From: an uncultured bacterium
GTDB taxonomy: Bacteria; Verrucomicrobiota; Kiritimatiellia; RFP12; UBA1067
DNA: 43,782 bases
Reading direction: 5' to 3'
NCBI GenBank assembly: GCA_902772905.1
Contig: CACYCL010000136.1
Span: 1-43,782, forward strand
The notes under the pieces are model-generated. The model was not told where the DNA came from. It ran no database searches and saw only the letters and a program-made list of their open reading frames with translations. The position numbers and the translations under genes were made by a program. This document shows, piece by piece, positions 6,244 through 14,915 of this stretch (the first letter of the stretch is position 1; every line of letters begins with the position of its first letter).

Positions 6244-8631
6244 TCAGTCTGGATCCCACGAAAGGTCGATGCGGCTTGACACGCCTCTCGGCACCTCGAA
6301 CGTGCGCGGCGAGTTTCTCGTCGTGACCCAGAGCGCTCCGCGACTGAATACGGACAGATTGTCGCCAATGCATCCGCCTTCGCACACAGGCTTCGTAAGC
6401 GACATGAAAAGCGGCGTGGACTGCTGAGAGAGAAATTCAACCTTGTATCCGCTCTCGGCAAGCGCAAAAATGTTGCCGCGCGCATTTTCAGGGCTAGCCA
6501 CGAAGCGCCTGACCCCTGCCGCAGAAAGATTCGCCAACGCCGGCGAATTGAACGCGGCAAGCGTCCAATCCGCAGTGACGTCAACCACGCCAAGAGACTT
6601 CAGAAGGCGAAGCGTAGCAAGGTCAGACGCCTCCCATTTCGCATAACCTTCGCGCAAAAGCCGCTTCACCAGAGTACGAAGGCGGTTAAAGTCTGGCTCC
6701 GCAGTGTAGACGGGCAGCGCAACACGTATTTTCTCGCGCTGCGCCATGTCGCCAAGCACGGCTTCAACTGTCGCGGCATCGTCAAGCTCAAGTGCAACAA
6801 CAATCTCGTCCCACTCTCCATGCGGAATCTTCTGACCAAGGCGCAGCTTCAAAGTGCGCATTGCAGCCGAATCTCCGTCGGCTGTGGACGGCTGAAGCTC
6901 GCCTATTGAATCCAGCGCGGACTCCACCTTCGCCCTTCTCGCGGCGGAACGCGCTTCGTCAAGCCTCTCCACCACTTCTCTGCGCAGCGCGTTCAACGCG
7001 CTCATCGGCGCAAACAGTCCGTCAGGATCGACAACGTCAAGCCTTCCAAGCCGGTAGTCGGTTCCGCCCAGCTTCGCAAACGCCTTGCGGACGCCCTCCT
7101 TCGTGCGCTCTGGCGTCTTCGCCGGCTCCAGCGCGGCGGAATGCGATGCCGACACCTCTAGCGGACGCGTCACGCGGCATGAAACGCCGTCTCTGCCAAG
7201 TACAACTTCAATGTCAATCTCGCAGGTGCCTTCGCAATCCGACGGGCGAAACGACGGCACGGGGAACATGCGCTTTACGGCGTTCGACATCGAGCAGAAT
7301 ATCTTGTCGCCGGGGCGAATCGCCGCCCATTTGTCGCCGTCCTTCTCCATCTCTCCCGACATCGGAAGAAGAACTTCAACATCGCTGTCCGCATCTGCCG
7401 CGAAGACGGGGCGATGAGGGTTCGCCGCGAACATTTCGGATATGCCAAAGCCAAGATGGCGACCATCCTCGTCCACCGACTCGAACTGAAGTCCGTCGTG
7501 CTTCTCAAGCGCGCGTTTCGTGCGAAAGCACAGCCAGGCGCGCCCTTCGCGATCCTTCATCACGCGCTTGACCGTGCCGACGAACGCGCCCATGTGTCCG
7601 AGCGAAGTTGGGTCTATCGGCGAATCGTCAAGCACCTTCCCGCCTGTCGCACGCGACGGACGCGAGTGAAAATACAGCTCCGTAGTCCGTCTTGAAAACA
7701 CCGTCTCAAGATCGCCGACCGTAACGACTCCACCGTTTCCGACTCCGCCTCCCAATATCTGGCGATAGTAGCGCGTCACGCTCGCGACGTAAAGAGCGGA
7801 CTTCATGCGCCCCTCTATCTTGAGCGATGAAACGCCCGCGTCGGCAAGGCGACGCGCATCTTCGCCTAGCCGAAGGTCTTTCATGGAGAAAGGATAGACG
7901 CGCTCTTCATGATTCGAGAATTTTGGTTCATGCGGATAAGACTGGCGGCAGCAGTATGGGCAAGTACCGCGATTTCCACTTCTGCCCTTCTCCATCGCCC
8001 CAAAGAGGCAGAGCCCGGATATCGAATAGCACAATGCGCCGTGGATGAAGCACTCAAGCTCCATCTCGGGACGCCCGTCGTCCATCAGCTTCATCGCACC
8101 GCATCTGCGGGCAATCAGAGAAATCTCCTCCAGCGAAAGCTCACGCGCCAGCACGACGCGGCGAAACCCCATGTCCTTAAGCGCAAGGACGCCTTCGAGA
8201 TTGTGAACGACGAGCTGCGTAGATGCGTGAAGTTCAAGAGACGGGAAATACCTGCTGCAGATGCGCGCCACGCCGAGATCCTGGACTATCAATGCGTCGG
8301 GGGATATTTCGTCCAGCGCAGCAAGAGAATCAATGGCGTCTTCAAGCTGACCTTCGTCAAGAAGCGTGTTGAACGCGACATACACGCGGCGGCGCGGCGT
8401 TAGCGTGCGGGCGTATGCAACGAGATTCTTCAGATCTTCCGTCGAAAGATTCTTTGCGAAGGCCCTGGCCGAGAAATCGGAAAGTCCGCAGTACACCGCG
8501 TCTGCGCCTGCGGCGAACGCGGCGAGCGCGGTATCAAAGTCTCCGGCCGGCGCAAGCAGCTCCACTTGCTCCTTGTGCCCCTGCATGTTCACGTCTGCAC
8601 CCATCGCACTCCTCGACCTGTTCGTATTCAT
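6244..8631 (-). CDS. Peptidase U32 family protein (RlhA/YhbU-like, long form)
   Basis: A 795-residue protein starting at an ATG with AAGG five bases upstream, 13 bases after tsaB. The U32 core starts at 'ELLAPAGDFDTALAAFAAGADAVYCGL' and includes the Cys-rich family signature 'HGALCYSISGLCLFGAME' followed by 'GRSGNRGTCPYCCR' (about residues 190-235) and 'SMKDLRL'. The C-terminal half adds the large collagenase-like domain seen in long bacterial U32 proteins. Members of this family act in 23S rRNA C2501 hydroxylation (RlhA), tRNA wobble hydroxylation (TrhP) or ubiquinone hydroxylation. The length and position beside tsaB favour an RNA-modification role, but the exact substrate cannot be read here. 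It is the last gene of the 14107-6244 operon. Confidence 0.85.
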   Translation of the reverse strand: MNTNRSRSAMGADVNMQGHKEQVELLAPAGDFDTALAAFAAGADAVYCGLSDFSARAFAKNLSTEDLKNLVAYARTLTPRRRVYVAFNTLLDEGQLEDAIDSLAALDEISPDALIVQDLGVARICSRYFPSLELHASTQLVVHNLEGVLALKDMGFRRVVLARELSLEEISLIARRCGAMKLMDDGRPEMELECFIHGALCYSISGLCLFGAMEKGRSGNRGTCPYCCRQSYPHEPKFSNHEERVYPFSMKDLRLGEDARRLADAGVSSLKIEGRMKSALYVASVTRYYRQILGGGVGNGGVVTVGDLETVFSRRTTELYFHSRPSRATGGKVLDDSPIDPTSLGHMGAFVGTVKRVMKDREGRAWLCFRTKRALEKHDGLQFESVDEDGRHLGFGISEMFAANPHRPVFAADADSDVEVLLPMSGEMEKDGDKWAAIRPGDKIFCSMSNAVKRMFPVPSFRPSDCEGTCEIDIEVVLGRDGVSCRVTRPLEVSASHSAALEPAKTPERTKEGVRKAFAKLGGTDYRLGRLDVVDPDGLFAPMSALNALRREVVERLDEARSAARRAKVESALDSIGELQPSTADGDSAAMRTLKLRLGQKIPHGEWDEIVVALELDDAATVEAVLGDMAQREKIRVALPVYTAEPDFNRLRTLVKRLLREGYAKWEASDLATLRLLKSLGVVDVTADWTLAAFNSPALANLSAAGVRRFVASPENARGNIFALAESGYKVEFLSQQSTPLFMSLTKPVCEGGCIGDNLSVFSRGALWVTTRNSPRTFEVPRGVSSRIDLSWDPD

Positions 8632-8644
8632 TGACGCCTTCTTC

Positions 8645-9202
8645 TCATGTCTTGCGCACTGCTGGATTGAGGTAGATCGGCAGCGGCTGCGGCCTCATCA
8701 TGGCAGGGTTGGCCTCCGCAAACAACCTAAGCCCCTCGTCAGTTGGCAGCATTCCCCCAATATACCGATCCGCAAACGTCGCCTTCAGCAACTCCCCGAT
8801 GCGTTCATCGTCTGGCGTGACGACAAGAAAATCATCCGAAAACGCGCCTGCGCACTCGTTGCGATCAGTCTGAAACACTTCGCGACTCAGCTCGTAGCCA
8901 TTGAAAAGCGCAACCCAAAGCTTGCCGCAGCGAGCGTCGCCAACGACAGCAAGACGCGTTGATTCCAGTTTCGCGCTTGAAAACACCTGTGCGGCGATGG
9001 CGCAAGGAGAAGGCAAACCAAGCACCTCGCATCGACAACCCAAGGCAAAGCCCTGAGCAAATGCAATTGCGCTGCGTATGCCCGCAAAGCTCCCGGGGCC
9101 CGTGCCTACCACTATGCGCTCCACGCCAGCCAGGTCAAGTTCCTCGACCCAGCCACCGTCCCTCCCATGCCCAGATGAGCGCTCTATGTAAATCGTCTTC
9201 AC
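8645..9202 (-). CDS. tsaB: TsaB-like protein, short form (tRNA t6A biosynthesis)
   Basis: A 185-residue protein starting at GTG 9202, 19 bases after the peptide-binding gene. The diagnostic TsaB/TsaD segment 'VGTGPGSFAGIRSAIAFAQGFALG' is present at about residues 32-55, followed by 'GDARCGKLWVALF'. TsaB is the non-catalytic partner of TsaD in making N6-threonylcarbamoyladenosine at A37 of ANN-decoding tRNAs. TsaB proteins usually have about 35-45 residues before the GPGSF-type motif in addition to those seen here, including an 'LAIDTS'-type first strand. Here that part is reduced to 'MKTIYIERSSG'. Either the fold is trimmed or an upstream start has been missed, although no better one is visible. 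tcdA, which modifies t6A further, lies at 14187-14903. Confidence 0.78.
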   Translation of the reverse strand: MKTIYIERSSGHGRDGGWVEELDLAGVERIVVGTGPGSFAGIRSAIAFAQGFALGCRCEVLGLPSPCAIAAQVFSSAKLESTRLAVVGDARCGKLWVALFNGYELSREVFQTDRNECAGAFSDDFLVVTPDDERIGELLKATFADRYIGGMLPTDEGLRLFAEANPAMMRPQPLPIYLNPAVRKT

Positions 9203-9221
9203 TTTTCAACTCTCGCGATAT

Positions 9222-10709
9222 TCAGTTCTCTTTAGCCTCGTACCACTTCTCTGCGCCGTCCGGGAAACACGTTGGCACGAAGTTTCCTACCGTTGGGCGC
9301 GTCAGATAAAATGCCTTGTTGTAGTGCGTAAACACCCAGGGGCAGTCCTCTCTTATGATTTCCTGACAGCGGAACCACCTTTTGTTTCGCTCATCGTCGG
9401 TTGCGGAATCCAAAGCCGCCTCGTACTCGCGGTCAAAGTCTGGATTCGAATAGGCGGCGTGGTTCGGCCCAGGACTTGCGTTCTTGGAATAGAACAGCTG
9501 AAGAAAATTCTGAGCGTCTGGATAATCACCCACCCATCCCATGCGAAACAGCTGAACTCGCCCTTCGTTAACGGCACGCAAAAACGCGTCCCAAGTCTTG
9601 AAGTCAAGCTCAAGCCGTATGCCAACTTTTTCGTAGAACGCCGCAGTCAGCTCGCCTGCCTCGCGGCTTTCCTGCGACGCCCGGCCTATGGACATGGTAA
9701 GCGTGAGATGTCGCCCTGTCGTTGGGTCGATGCCGTCAGGGTAGCCCGCCTCGGCCAACAGCCGCTTGGCAAGCTTCAAATCAAAGGCGTAGCGAAACGG
9801 CGTCTCAAGGCGTCCGCCAACGCCGGGAGGGACAGGCCCGTCGCATTGAACTATTCGCCCGTTGTAGAACTTTTCCCATGCCGGATAGTCGAACGCCGCG
9901 TTCAGGGCCTGGCGAAGCTTGCGGTTCCCGCCGAGAAGAGGGTCTTTCATGTTTATGCCCAAGTGCATTACATCGAACGCTGATATGGCATGCAGCCTTA
10001 TCCCCTTTGCGGAAAGCGAAGGATCAAGCTTGCCGCCTTCGCCCACAATCGAATCCCAGTTGTCGCGCGCAATCTCGCCGAGATAGTCAAGCTCACCCTT
10101 CAGAAACATGAGCCACTGCGTTGACGCATCGTCTACTACAAGATACCGAACGGTGTCGAATCCATTCCAGCCTGCGCATTTCTCGCGACGCTTGAACACC
10201 ATCTCGTGGTTTCGCCACCACTCGGAAAGCTCGTACGTGCCAGACCCTTCGCCGTTTCGCCCGCGCACAGCGGTCGCGCTCATGGCCATCAGCCACGGAA
10301 AGTAGTGGCAACGCCGCTTGAGGCGCATTTCCACTGCGCCGGCGCCGACGGCGCGCATGGTGTCAACGTCCTTGACTATCCATGCGTTCGGCGACACTAT
10401 GTCGGGATCGCGCAGACGCTCCAGGCTGCGCACCATGTCTTCAGCGCCAAGAGACGCACCACTGCCGTTCTTTCGTCCGCGCAGACGGAAAACGTATGTA
10501 AGCCCATCTGCCGAGACCTCCGGCAATTCGCAGAAACCCGGCGCAAGGCGGTACGGCCTGGCCTTGTAGTCAACCTCTAGCGGCGTTTCATAGACAAGCG
10601 CTATGGCGTGAGTGTCGTAGACCGAGCGCGCCATGGCCGGATCCATCGTGGACACACGTTCCATCGTCCTGGTGAATGAAGCCGCAAGCAAAAGCGCCGC
10701 AATGGTCAT
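9222..10709 (-). CDS. Peptide/oligopeptide ABC transporter substrate-binding protein (SBP_bac_5)
   Basis: A 495-residue protein that begins ATGA-overlapped with the DUF721 gene. A short hydrophobic N-terminus ('MTIAALLLAASF') suggests export; there is no clear lipobox Cys. The body follows the SBP family 5 plan: 'TMDPAMARSVYDTHAIALVYETPLEVD', 'SADGLTYVFRLR', a region with 'LGINMKDPLLGGNRKLRQALNAAFDY', 'AKRLLAEAGYPDGIDP' and 'WVGDYPDAQNFLQLFYSKN'. These proteins deliver peptides or other solutes to Opp/Dpp-type transporters. No permease or ATPase gene is next to it. The only transporter permease in the window is the orphan at 32103-32936. A housekeeping operon is an unusual place for it. Confidence 0.87.
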   Translation of the reverse strand: MTIAALLLAASFTRTMERVSTMDPAMARSVYDTHAIALVYETPLEVDYKARPYRLAPGFCELPEVSADGLTYVFRLRGRKNGSGASLGAEDMVRSLERLRDPDIVSPNAWIVKDVDTMRAVGAGAVEMRLKRRCHYFPWLMAMSATAVRGRNGEGSGTYELSEWWRNHEMVFKRREKCAGWNGFDTVRYLVVDDASTQWLMFLKGELDYLGEIARDNWDSIVGEGGKLDPSLSAKGIRLHAISAFDVMHLGINMKDPLLGGNRKLRQALNAAFDYPAWEKFYNGRIVQCDGPVPPGVGGRLETPFRYAFDLKLAKRLLAEAGYPDGIDPTTGRHLTLTMSIGRASQESREAGELTAAFYEKVGIRLELDFKTWDAFLRAVNEGRVQLFRMGWVGDYPDAQNFLQLFYSKNASPGPNHAAYSNPDFDREYEAALDSATDDERNKRWFRCQEIIREDCPWVFTHYNKAFYLTRPTVGNFVPTCFPDGAEKWYEAKEN

Positions 10710-11041
10710 GACACGTGAATCTCCAGCCTCAGGTCAATTTTCTTTGGAGCGCCGGGAAGCGTTGCCAGCTTCGCGGCAATCGCGCGCAGTTTCGGACGCA
10801 CAACGAAGGAAGTGGGCGCGTTTCTTGCGTACACGTATATGCGTCCGTTCTCGTATCGCCCAGGCTTGGCCGGCACGTCGGGGAAGAGCCTGGCCCAGTT
10901 GTCCACCAGCGACTCGAAGAAGTCGTCGTGTTCGACGGCAAGCGCCTTGAACGCAGCGTCAAAGGCAGACGCCGTCGTCTTGTGGCGTCCGCGCTGCTCG
11001 GGCGCTATCGGCTTCCAGTTGACTCCGTTCTCTATTGGCAT
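10706..11041 (-). CDS. DUF721 protein, DciA-like
   Basis: A 111-residue soluble protein with ATG at 11041, 13 bases after ruvA, overlapping the next gene by four bases. The pattern 'FFESLVDNWARLFPDVPAKPGRYENGRIYVYARNAPTSF' followed by a helix and 'KKIDLRLEI' fits the DUF721 fold (a KH-like domain). DUF721 includes DciA, which loads the replicative helicase DnaB in bacteria lacking DnaC. The N-terminal 35 residues are basic and polar. The helicase-loading role is inferred from family membership only; other DUF721 proteins are uncharacterised. Confidence 0.68.
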   Translation of the reverse strand: MPIENGVNWKPIAPEQRGRHKTTASAFDAAFKALAVEHDDFFESLVDNWARLFPDVPAKPGRYENGRIYVYARNAPTSFVVRPKLRAIAAKLATLPGAPKKIDLRLEIHVS

Positions 11042-11054
11042 CTACAGTAAAACG

Positions 11055-11642
11055 TCACCGCCCGGCAAGCGCCATGCGGATGACCGCCTCGACGCTGTCC
11101 GCATTCGGGTTTTTCGCAATCACGTCGGCAACCATCTTGGCACTAGTCTCTTCGTTGAATCCAAGCGCCCTCAGCGCCGCAACCGCATCAGTCACCACAG
11201 GCGACGACGACGCCTCGCCAACCCTGCCGCGCAGAGCGAATGCGGAGACTTTGTCGCGCAGTTCAACGCATATCTTCTCGGCGGTTTTCTTGCCAACGCC
11301 CTTCACCGCCGAAATACGCTTCGCGTCGCCGGACGATATCGCGACGGCAAGCTCTCCTATGGACATGCCGGAGAGTATCGCTATCGCTATCTTCGGGCCG
11401 ACACCGCTTACGGAAGTGAGCCTCACGAAAAGCTCGCGCTCATCCGCCGTGGCAAATCCGAAGAGCGTCTCGTCGTCTTCACGGACGCAGTGGTACGCAA
11501 GCAGCTTCGCATCCTCGCCAGTGCGTGGAAGCCTGTCGTAGGTAGACAGCGGAATCAGCATCTCGTAGCCGACGCCAGCCGCCTCAATCACGACGCGCGT
11601 CGGCTCCTTTTCCGCCAGAACGCCTCTTACGTACGCTATCAT
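11055..11642 (-). CDS. ruvA: Holliday junction branch migration protein RuvA
   Basis: A 195-residue protein of normal RuvA length. The N-terminal OB-fold begins 'MIAYVRGVLAEKEPTRVVIEAAGVGYEMLIP'. Two helix-hairpin-helix motifs lie at about residues 70-130 ('TSVSGVGPKIAIAILSG' and 'AVKGVGKKTAEKICVELRDK'). The C-terminal UBA-like domain is 'DAVAALRALGFNEETSAKMV'. RuvA binds Holliday junctions as a tetramer and loads the RuvB motor. ruvB and ruvC are not in the window. It lies between proC and the DUF721 gene in the same direction, with gaps of 24 and 13 bases. Confidence 0.95.
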   Translation of the reverse strand: MIAYVRGVLAEKEPTRVVIEAAGVGYEMLIPLSTYDRLPRTGEDAKLLAYHCVREDDETLFGFATADERELFVRLTSVSGVGPKIAIAILSGMSIGELAVAISSGDAKRISAVKGVGKKTAEKICVELRDKVSAFALRGRVGEASSSPVVTDAVAALRALGFNEETSAKMVADVIAKNPNADSVEAVIRMALAGR

Positions 11643-11666
11643 CTATTTCACATTCCACCGACCGTG

Positions 11667-12410
11667 TCAGGCTAGCTCGCGCGAACGTTTCGCGGCTGCG
11701 GCCAAGGTCTTGGCGACGGTCTTCTTGAACAACGGCGATGAGAGAAACTTCATGCCCGCAGCAGTCGTGCCGCCCTTTGTGCACACGCCGGCGATGAACG
11801 CTCCAAGGTCCATCCCGCTTTCGCGAAGGAACTTGGCCGTGCCGTACATGGTCTGCTCGGCGAGAAGTCTCGCCACTGCGGGCTTGAGCCCCAGAGCAAC
11901 GCCGCCTTCGGCCATCGCCTGCTCCATGTACGCAAAGTACGCGGGGCCAGAGCCGGAAAGCGCAGTTACGGCGTCGAAGTCCTTCTCCCTCAGCCGCACA
12001 GTGGCGCCAGCGCCGCCAAGTATGCGCTCGACAGCCGCGACCGCTTCCTTCGAAGCTTTTGGCCCAGGGCATATCGCGCACATGCCGGCGCCGGCGCGGA
12101 GAGCGAGGTTGGGCATCACGCGAACAAGCCCGACCCTCGGGCCGAACGCCGTGCGGAGCTTCGCAAGAGTCTTGCCGGCGACGATCGAAACAATCGTCTG
12201 CCCAACTGAGAGAAGCGGGCGAACCTCTGTCGCCACGGAATCAACGTCTTGCGGTCTCACCGCCAGAAACACAAGGTCGCAACTGCGCGCAACCTCGGCG
12301 TTGCGGTTGTCCTCAATGCAGGAAAGGAGCACCTTCTTCCTGTCATTCTCCGGCATGGCCGCAAGAATCCCCTGCGCCATCTTGCCTGCGCCAAGAAAGC
12401 CAATCTTCAT
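11667..12410 (-). CDS. proC: Pyrroline-5-carboxylate reductase
   Basis: A 247-residue protein, slightly shorter than the usual 260-280. The Rossmann motif 'IGFLGAGKMAQGIL' opens the protein, and 'VFLAVRPQDV' follows the cofactor site. The C-terminal dimerisation domain carries the family signature 'ALSGSGPAYFAYMEQAMAEGGVALGL' with 'GMDLGAFIAGVCTKGGTTAAG'. It catalyses the last step of proline synthesis, NAD(P)H-dependent reduction of 1-pyrroline-5-carboxylate. The ATG at 12410 is 17 bases after the rpiB-glyA stop. Confidence 0.95.
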   Translation of the reverse strand: MKIGFLGAGKMAQGILAAMPENDRKKVLLSCIEDNRNAEVARSCDLVFLAVRPQDVDSVATEVRPLLSVGQTIVSIVAGKTLAKLRTAFGPRVGLVRVMPNLALRAGAGMCAICPGPKASKEAVAAVERILGGAGATVRLREKDFDAVTALSGSGPAYFAYMEQAMAEGGVALGLKPAVARLLAEQTMYGTAKFLRESGMDLGAFIAGVCTKGGTTAAGMKFLSSPLFKKTVAKTLAAAAKRSRELA

Positions 12411-12427
12411 TTGAACACCCTACCTTG

Positions 12428-14107
12428 TCACGGAACAGGGAAATTCGCCACAAGCGCGGCGGCCTCGCGCTTGACGCGCTCCTGAACGGTTGTGTCGGCA
12501 ATGTTGTCGAGCACGTCTGCGATCCACGTTCCGATCTTGATCATCTCCGGCTCCTTCATGCCGCGAGTCGTAGCCGATGCAGTGCCGACGCGGATGCCGG
12601 AGGTCTTGAACGGGCTCTCGGTGTCGAACGGAATCGTGTTCTTGTTGACAATTATCCCGGCTGCGTCCAGCGCGGCGGCGGCATCCTTGCCAGTGATGCC
12701 CTTCGACTTCTTCACGTCCACGAGGAACAGGTGGTTGTCGGTTCCACCCGACACAATCCTGTAGCCTCGGTCCTGCACGGTCTTGCACATGACCGCGCAG
12801 TTCTTCACGACCTGCTGGGCGTAGCCCTTCTTCTCGTCGCTCATCCATTCGCGGAAGACGACCGCCTTCGCCGCGATGATGTTTTCAAGCGGACCGCCCT
12901 GCATGCCCGGAAACACCGCCGAGTCGAGCGCCTTGGCCCATTTCTCCTTGCATAGCACAAGGCCGCCGCGCGGTCCGCCTAGCGTCTTGTGGGTCGTCGA
13001 CGTGACAAAGTCCGCATACGGGACTGGCGACGGATGCGCGCCACCGGCGACGAGACCTGCGATGTGGGCCATGTCAACCATCATGATGCATCCAGCCTTG
13101 TCGCATATCTCGCGGATGCGCTTGAAGTCTATTGTCCTCGGATACGCCGATGCGCCGGTAAGGAGAATCTTCGGCTTTACCTCAAGCGCCTGGCGCTCGA
13201 TGGCGTCGTAGTCGAGCATCTCGGTCTTCGGGTCGACGGTGTAAGGCACGATGTTGTATATCTTGCCGGAGAAGTTCACCGGCGAACCGTGCGAGAGGTG
13301 ACCGCCCTGATCGAGCGAGAGCGAAAGAATAGTGTCGCCGGGCTTGATCGTCGCGAAGTACACAGCCATGTTCGCCGCGCTTCCGCAGTGCGGCTGCACG
13401 TTCGCATGCTCTGCGCCGAACAGCTTGCAGGCGCGAGTGCGCGCAAGCTCCTCGGCCGCGTCGACAGGAAGACACCCGGAGTACCAGCGCTTGCCCGGAT
13501 ATCCCTCGGCGTACTTGTTCATCAGAACCGAGCCTGCCGCCTCGCGGCATGCGCGCGACGACGTGTTCTCTGATGCGATGAGGTTGATCTCCGCGTCCTC
13601 CTGGCGCGTCTGCGCCGCAATGGCCTCGAACACCTCCGGGTCGTCGCGCATAAGGCCCGAACAGTCCGAAAGACGCTGCGCGCGCTCGAGCTTCCAGCGG
13701 CGGCGGGCATGGCGTTCGCTCATGTCGACAGGAGTCGCCACGAACGTGCGGATGATCTCAAGCGCGTACTGCGGCGACACCGCGTCGGCGCTGAGGCACA
13801 GCACATTTGCGCCATTGTGCTGGCGCGTAAGCGTGGCCGCGTCCGTAGTGGAGCAGAGCGCGGCGCGGACATTCTGAAAGCGGTTCGCCGCCATCGACAT
13901 TCCGATGCCGGTCTTGCATATCAGCACTCCGAAGTCTGCCGCACCTGACGCAACATCAGTGGCAACGGCAACGGCATAATCGCAGTAGTCGCAGCTGGCA
14001 CGGTCAGCCGGGCCCTTGTCCATGACCGTGAACCCATCAGAAAGCTCACGCACGAGCAGGCTCTTGAGCTCGACGCCACAGTGATCAGATCCAATAGCTA
14101 TCTTCAT
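12428..14107 (-). CDS. glyA: RpiB-GlyA fusion: ribose-5-phosphate isomerase B plus serine hydroxymethyltransferase
   Basis: A single 559-residue frame. Residues 1-125 are RpiB: '[15 protein letters not shown]', the catalytic Cys64 in '[16 protein letters not shown]' and His97 in '[11 protein letters not shown]'. The usual CGTG is CKTG, but Cys and His are kept. After a basic linker (about 128-150), residues 155-559 are a complete SHMT with 'EINLIASEN', '[12 protein letters not shown]', '[16 protein letters not shown]', '[13 protein letters not shown]' and the PLP lysine Lys374 in '[12 protein letters not shown]'. SHMT interconverts serine and glycine with tetrahydrofolate; RpiB interconverts ribulose- and ribose-5-phosphate. 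AAGGAG lies eight bases before the ATG. It is the first gene of the 14107-6244 operon. Confidence 0.93.
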   Translation of the reverse strand: MKIAIGSDHCGVELKSLLVRELSDGFTVMDKGPADRASCDYCDYAVAVATDVASGAADFGVLICKTGIGMSMAANRFQNVRAALCSTTDAATLTRQHNGANVLCLSADAVSPQYALEIIRTFVATPVDMSERHARRRWKLERAQRLSDCSGLMRDDPEVFEAIAAQTRQEDAEINLIASENTSSRACREAAGSVLMNKYAEGYPGKRWYSGCLPVDAAEELARTRACKLFGAEHANVQPHCGSAANMAVYFATIKPGDTILSLSLDQGGHLSHGSPVNFSGKIYNIVPYTVDPKTEMLDYDAIERQALEVKPKILLTGASAYPRTIDFKRIREICDKAGCIMMVDMAHIAGLVAGGAHPSPVPYADFVTSTTHKTLGGPRGGLVLCKEKWAKALDSAVFPGMQGGPLENIIAAKAVVFREWMSDEKKGYAQQVVKNCAVMCKTVQDRGYRIVSGGTDNHLFLVDVKKSKGITGKDAAAALDAAGIIVNKNTIPFDTESPFKTSGIRVGTASATTRGMKEPEMIKIGTWIADVLDNIADTTVQERVKREAAALVANFPVP

Positions 14108-14169
14108 TATGTCTCTCCTTGCATTTTTTAGCGGTCTCGATTCCGCCTATCGTCAGACAAGTTTGTGGA

Positions 14170-14178
14170 ATTATACCA
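14170..14178 (-). promoter_or_regulatory. Extended -10 promoter of the rpiB-glyA operon
   Basis: Minus-strand TGGTATAAT (TATAAT at 14170-14175). Unlike most copies in this window it sits 62 bases before the ATG, giving a leader of about 55 bases that ends in AAGGAGAG. An imperfect hairpin (arms at 14129-14134 and 14143-14149) lies in the leader. No known riboswitch pattern is visible. Confidence 0.65.
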
Positions 14179-14186
14179 TACTTTAT

Positions 14187-14903
14187 TCAATCGTGCACAG
14201 ACTGCGCCATAGCCAGCCTCGATATCACCTCCGACGCAAGCGCCATTCCAAACGCGCATGTCACCGGCATAACGCTCCCCTTGGGAAGCGCCGCACCATC
14301 TGCCGCAACGCCACGCGGATGCTCAAGTGAACATACGCAGCGCATAGAGGCAGCTGGGTAGCGGCCCAGCATCTTGAAACGCCGTCTCAACGCACGGGCC
14401 AGTCCATCGCCCTCGACCTTGTCGAACCGACGGACAACTACCTTTGTAGGATCCAGCCGAAAAGCGGCGCCCATGGACGAAACAACGGGCACGCCAGCCT
14501 CGGATGCGTCAAGCAGCAACGTGGCCTTGCAGTCAACGGAGTCGATTGCGTCCACTGCGAAATCGAAATCGGAGAGTGAAAATCCTCCTGGCAACCCAGC
14601 CGGATAGCGCGCCGCAACAGCCGTCACCTTGCAGTCTGGCCTTATCGAAAGCAGGCGCTGGCGCATAGCCTCCACCTTGCACATCCCCATCGTGTCAGCC
14701 GTCGCCGGGCACTGCCTGTTTATGTTTGACGAAGCAACAACATCGTCATCAACAAGAGTCAACGCGCCAACACCCGTGCGCACAAGGGCCTCTGCGCACC
14801 AGCTGCCTACACCACCAACTCCAACAACGGCTATGTGCGATCCGGCAAGTCGCGCCATCGCTTCTTCGCCGAGCAGTGCGGCTGTTCTCGAAAGATCCGT
14901 CAT
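14187..14903 (-). CDS. tcdA: tRNA threonylcarbamoyladenosine dehydratase (TcdA/CsdL family)
   Basis: A 238-residue E1-like enzyme. The nucleotide-binding motif 'VVGVGGVGSWCAEALVRTG' is at residues 26-44, with the conserved 'VDDDVVASSNINRQ' after it and 'DAIDSVDCKATLL' in the middle. The Cys-rich tail segment 'MRCVCSLE' and 'GSVMPVTCAFGMALASEVI' match TcdA/YgdL rather than ThiF or MoeB. TcdA uses ATP to cyclise t6A37 of tRNA to ct6A. It follows the SpoIIE-type gene by 12 bases and so belongs to the STAS operon, a combination with no obvious functional logic. Confidence 0.88.
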   Translation of the reverse strand: MTDLSRTAALLGEEAMARLAGSHIAVVGVGGVGSWCAEALVRTGVGALTLVDDDVVASSNINRQCPATADTMGMCKVEAMRQRLLSIRPDCKVTAVAARYPAGLPGGFSLSDFDFAVDAIDSVDCKATLLLDASEAGVPVVSSMGAAFRLDPTKVVVRRFDKVEGDGLARALRRRFKMLGRYPAASMRCVCSLEHPRGVAADGAALPKGSVMPVTCAFGMALASEVISRLAMAQSVHD

Positions 14904-14915
14904 GCGGGGATTCCG

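Noticed and set aside
6182-6385. 68-codon N-terminal extension of the rhamnosidase
   Set aside because: It runs through the TGGTATAAT promoter and the 3' end of the U32 gene. The signal peptide begins at the ATG at 6181.
14108-14169. Leader of the rpiB-glyA operon as a glycine or THF riboswitch
   Set aside because: Only one short imperfect hairpin is visible and the leader is too short. No conserved riboswitch core could be found by eye.
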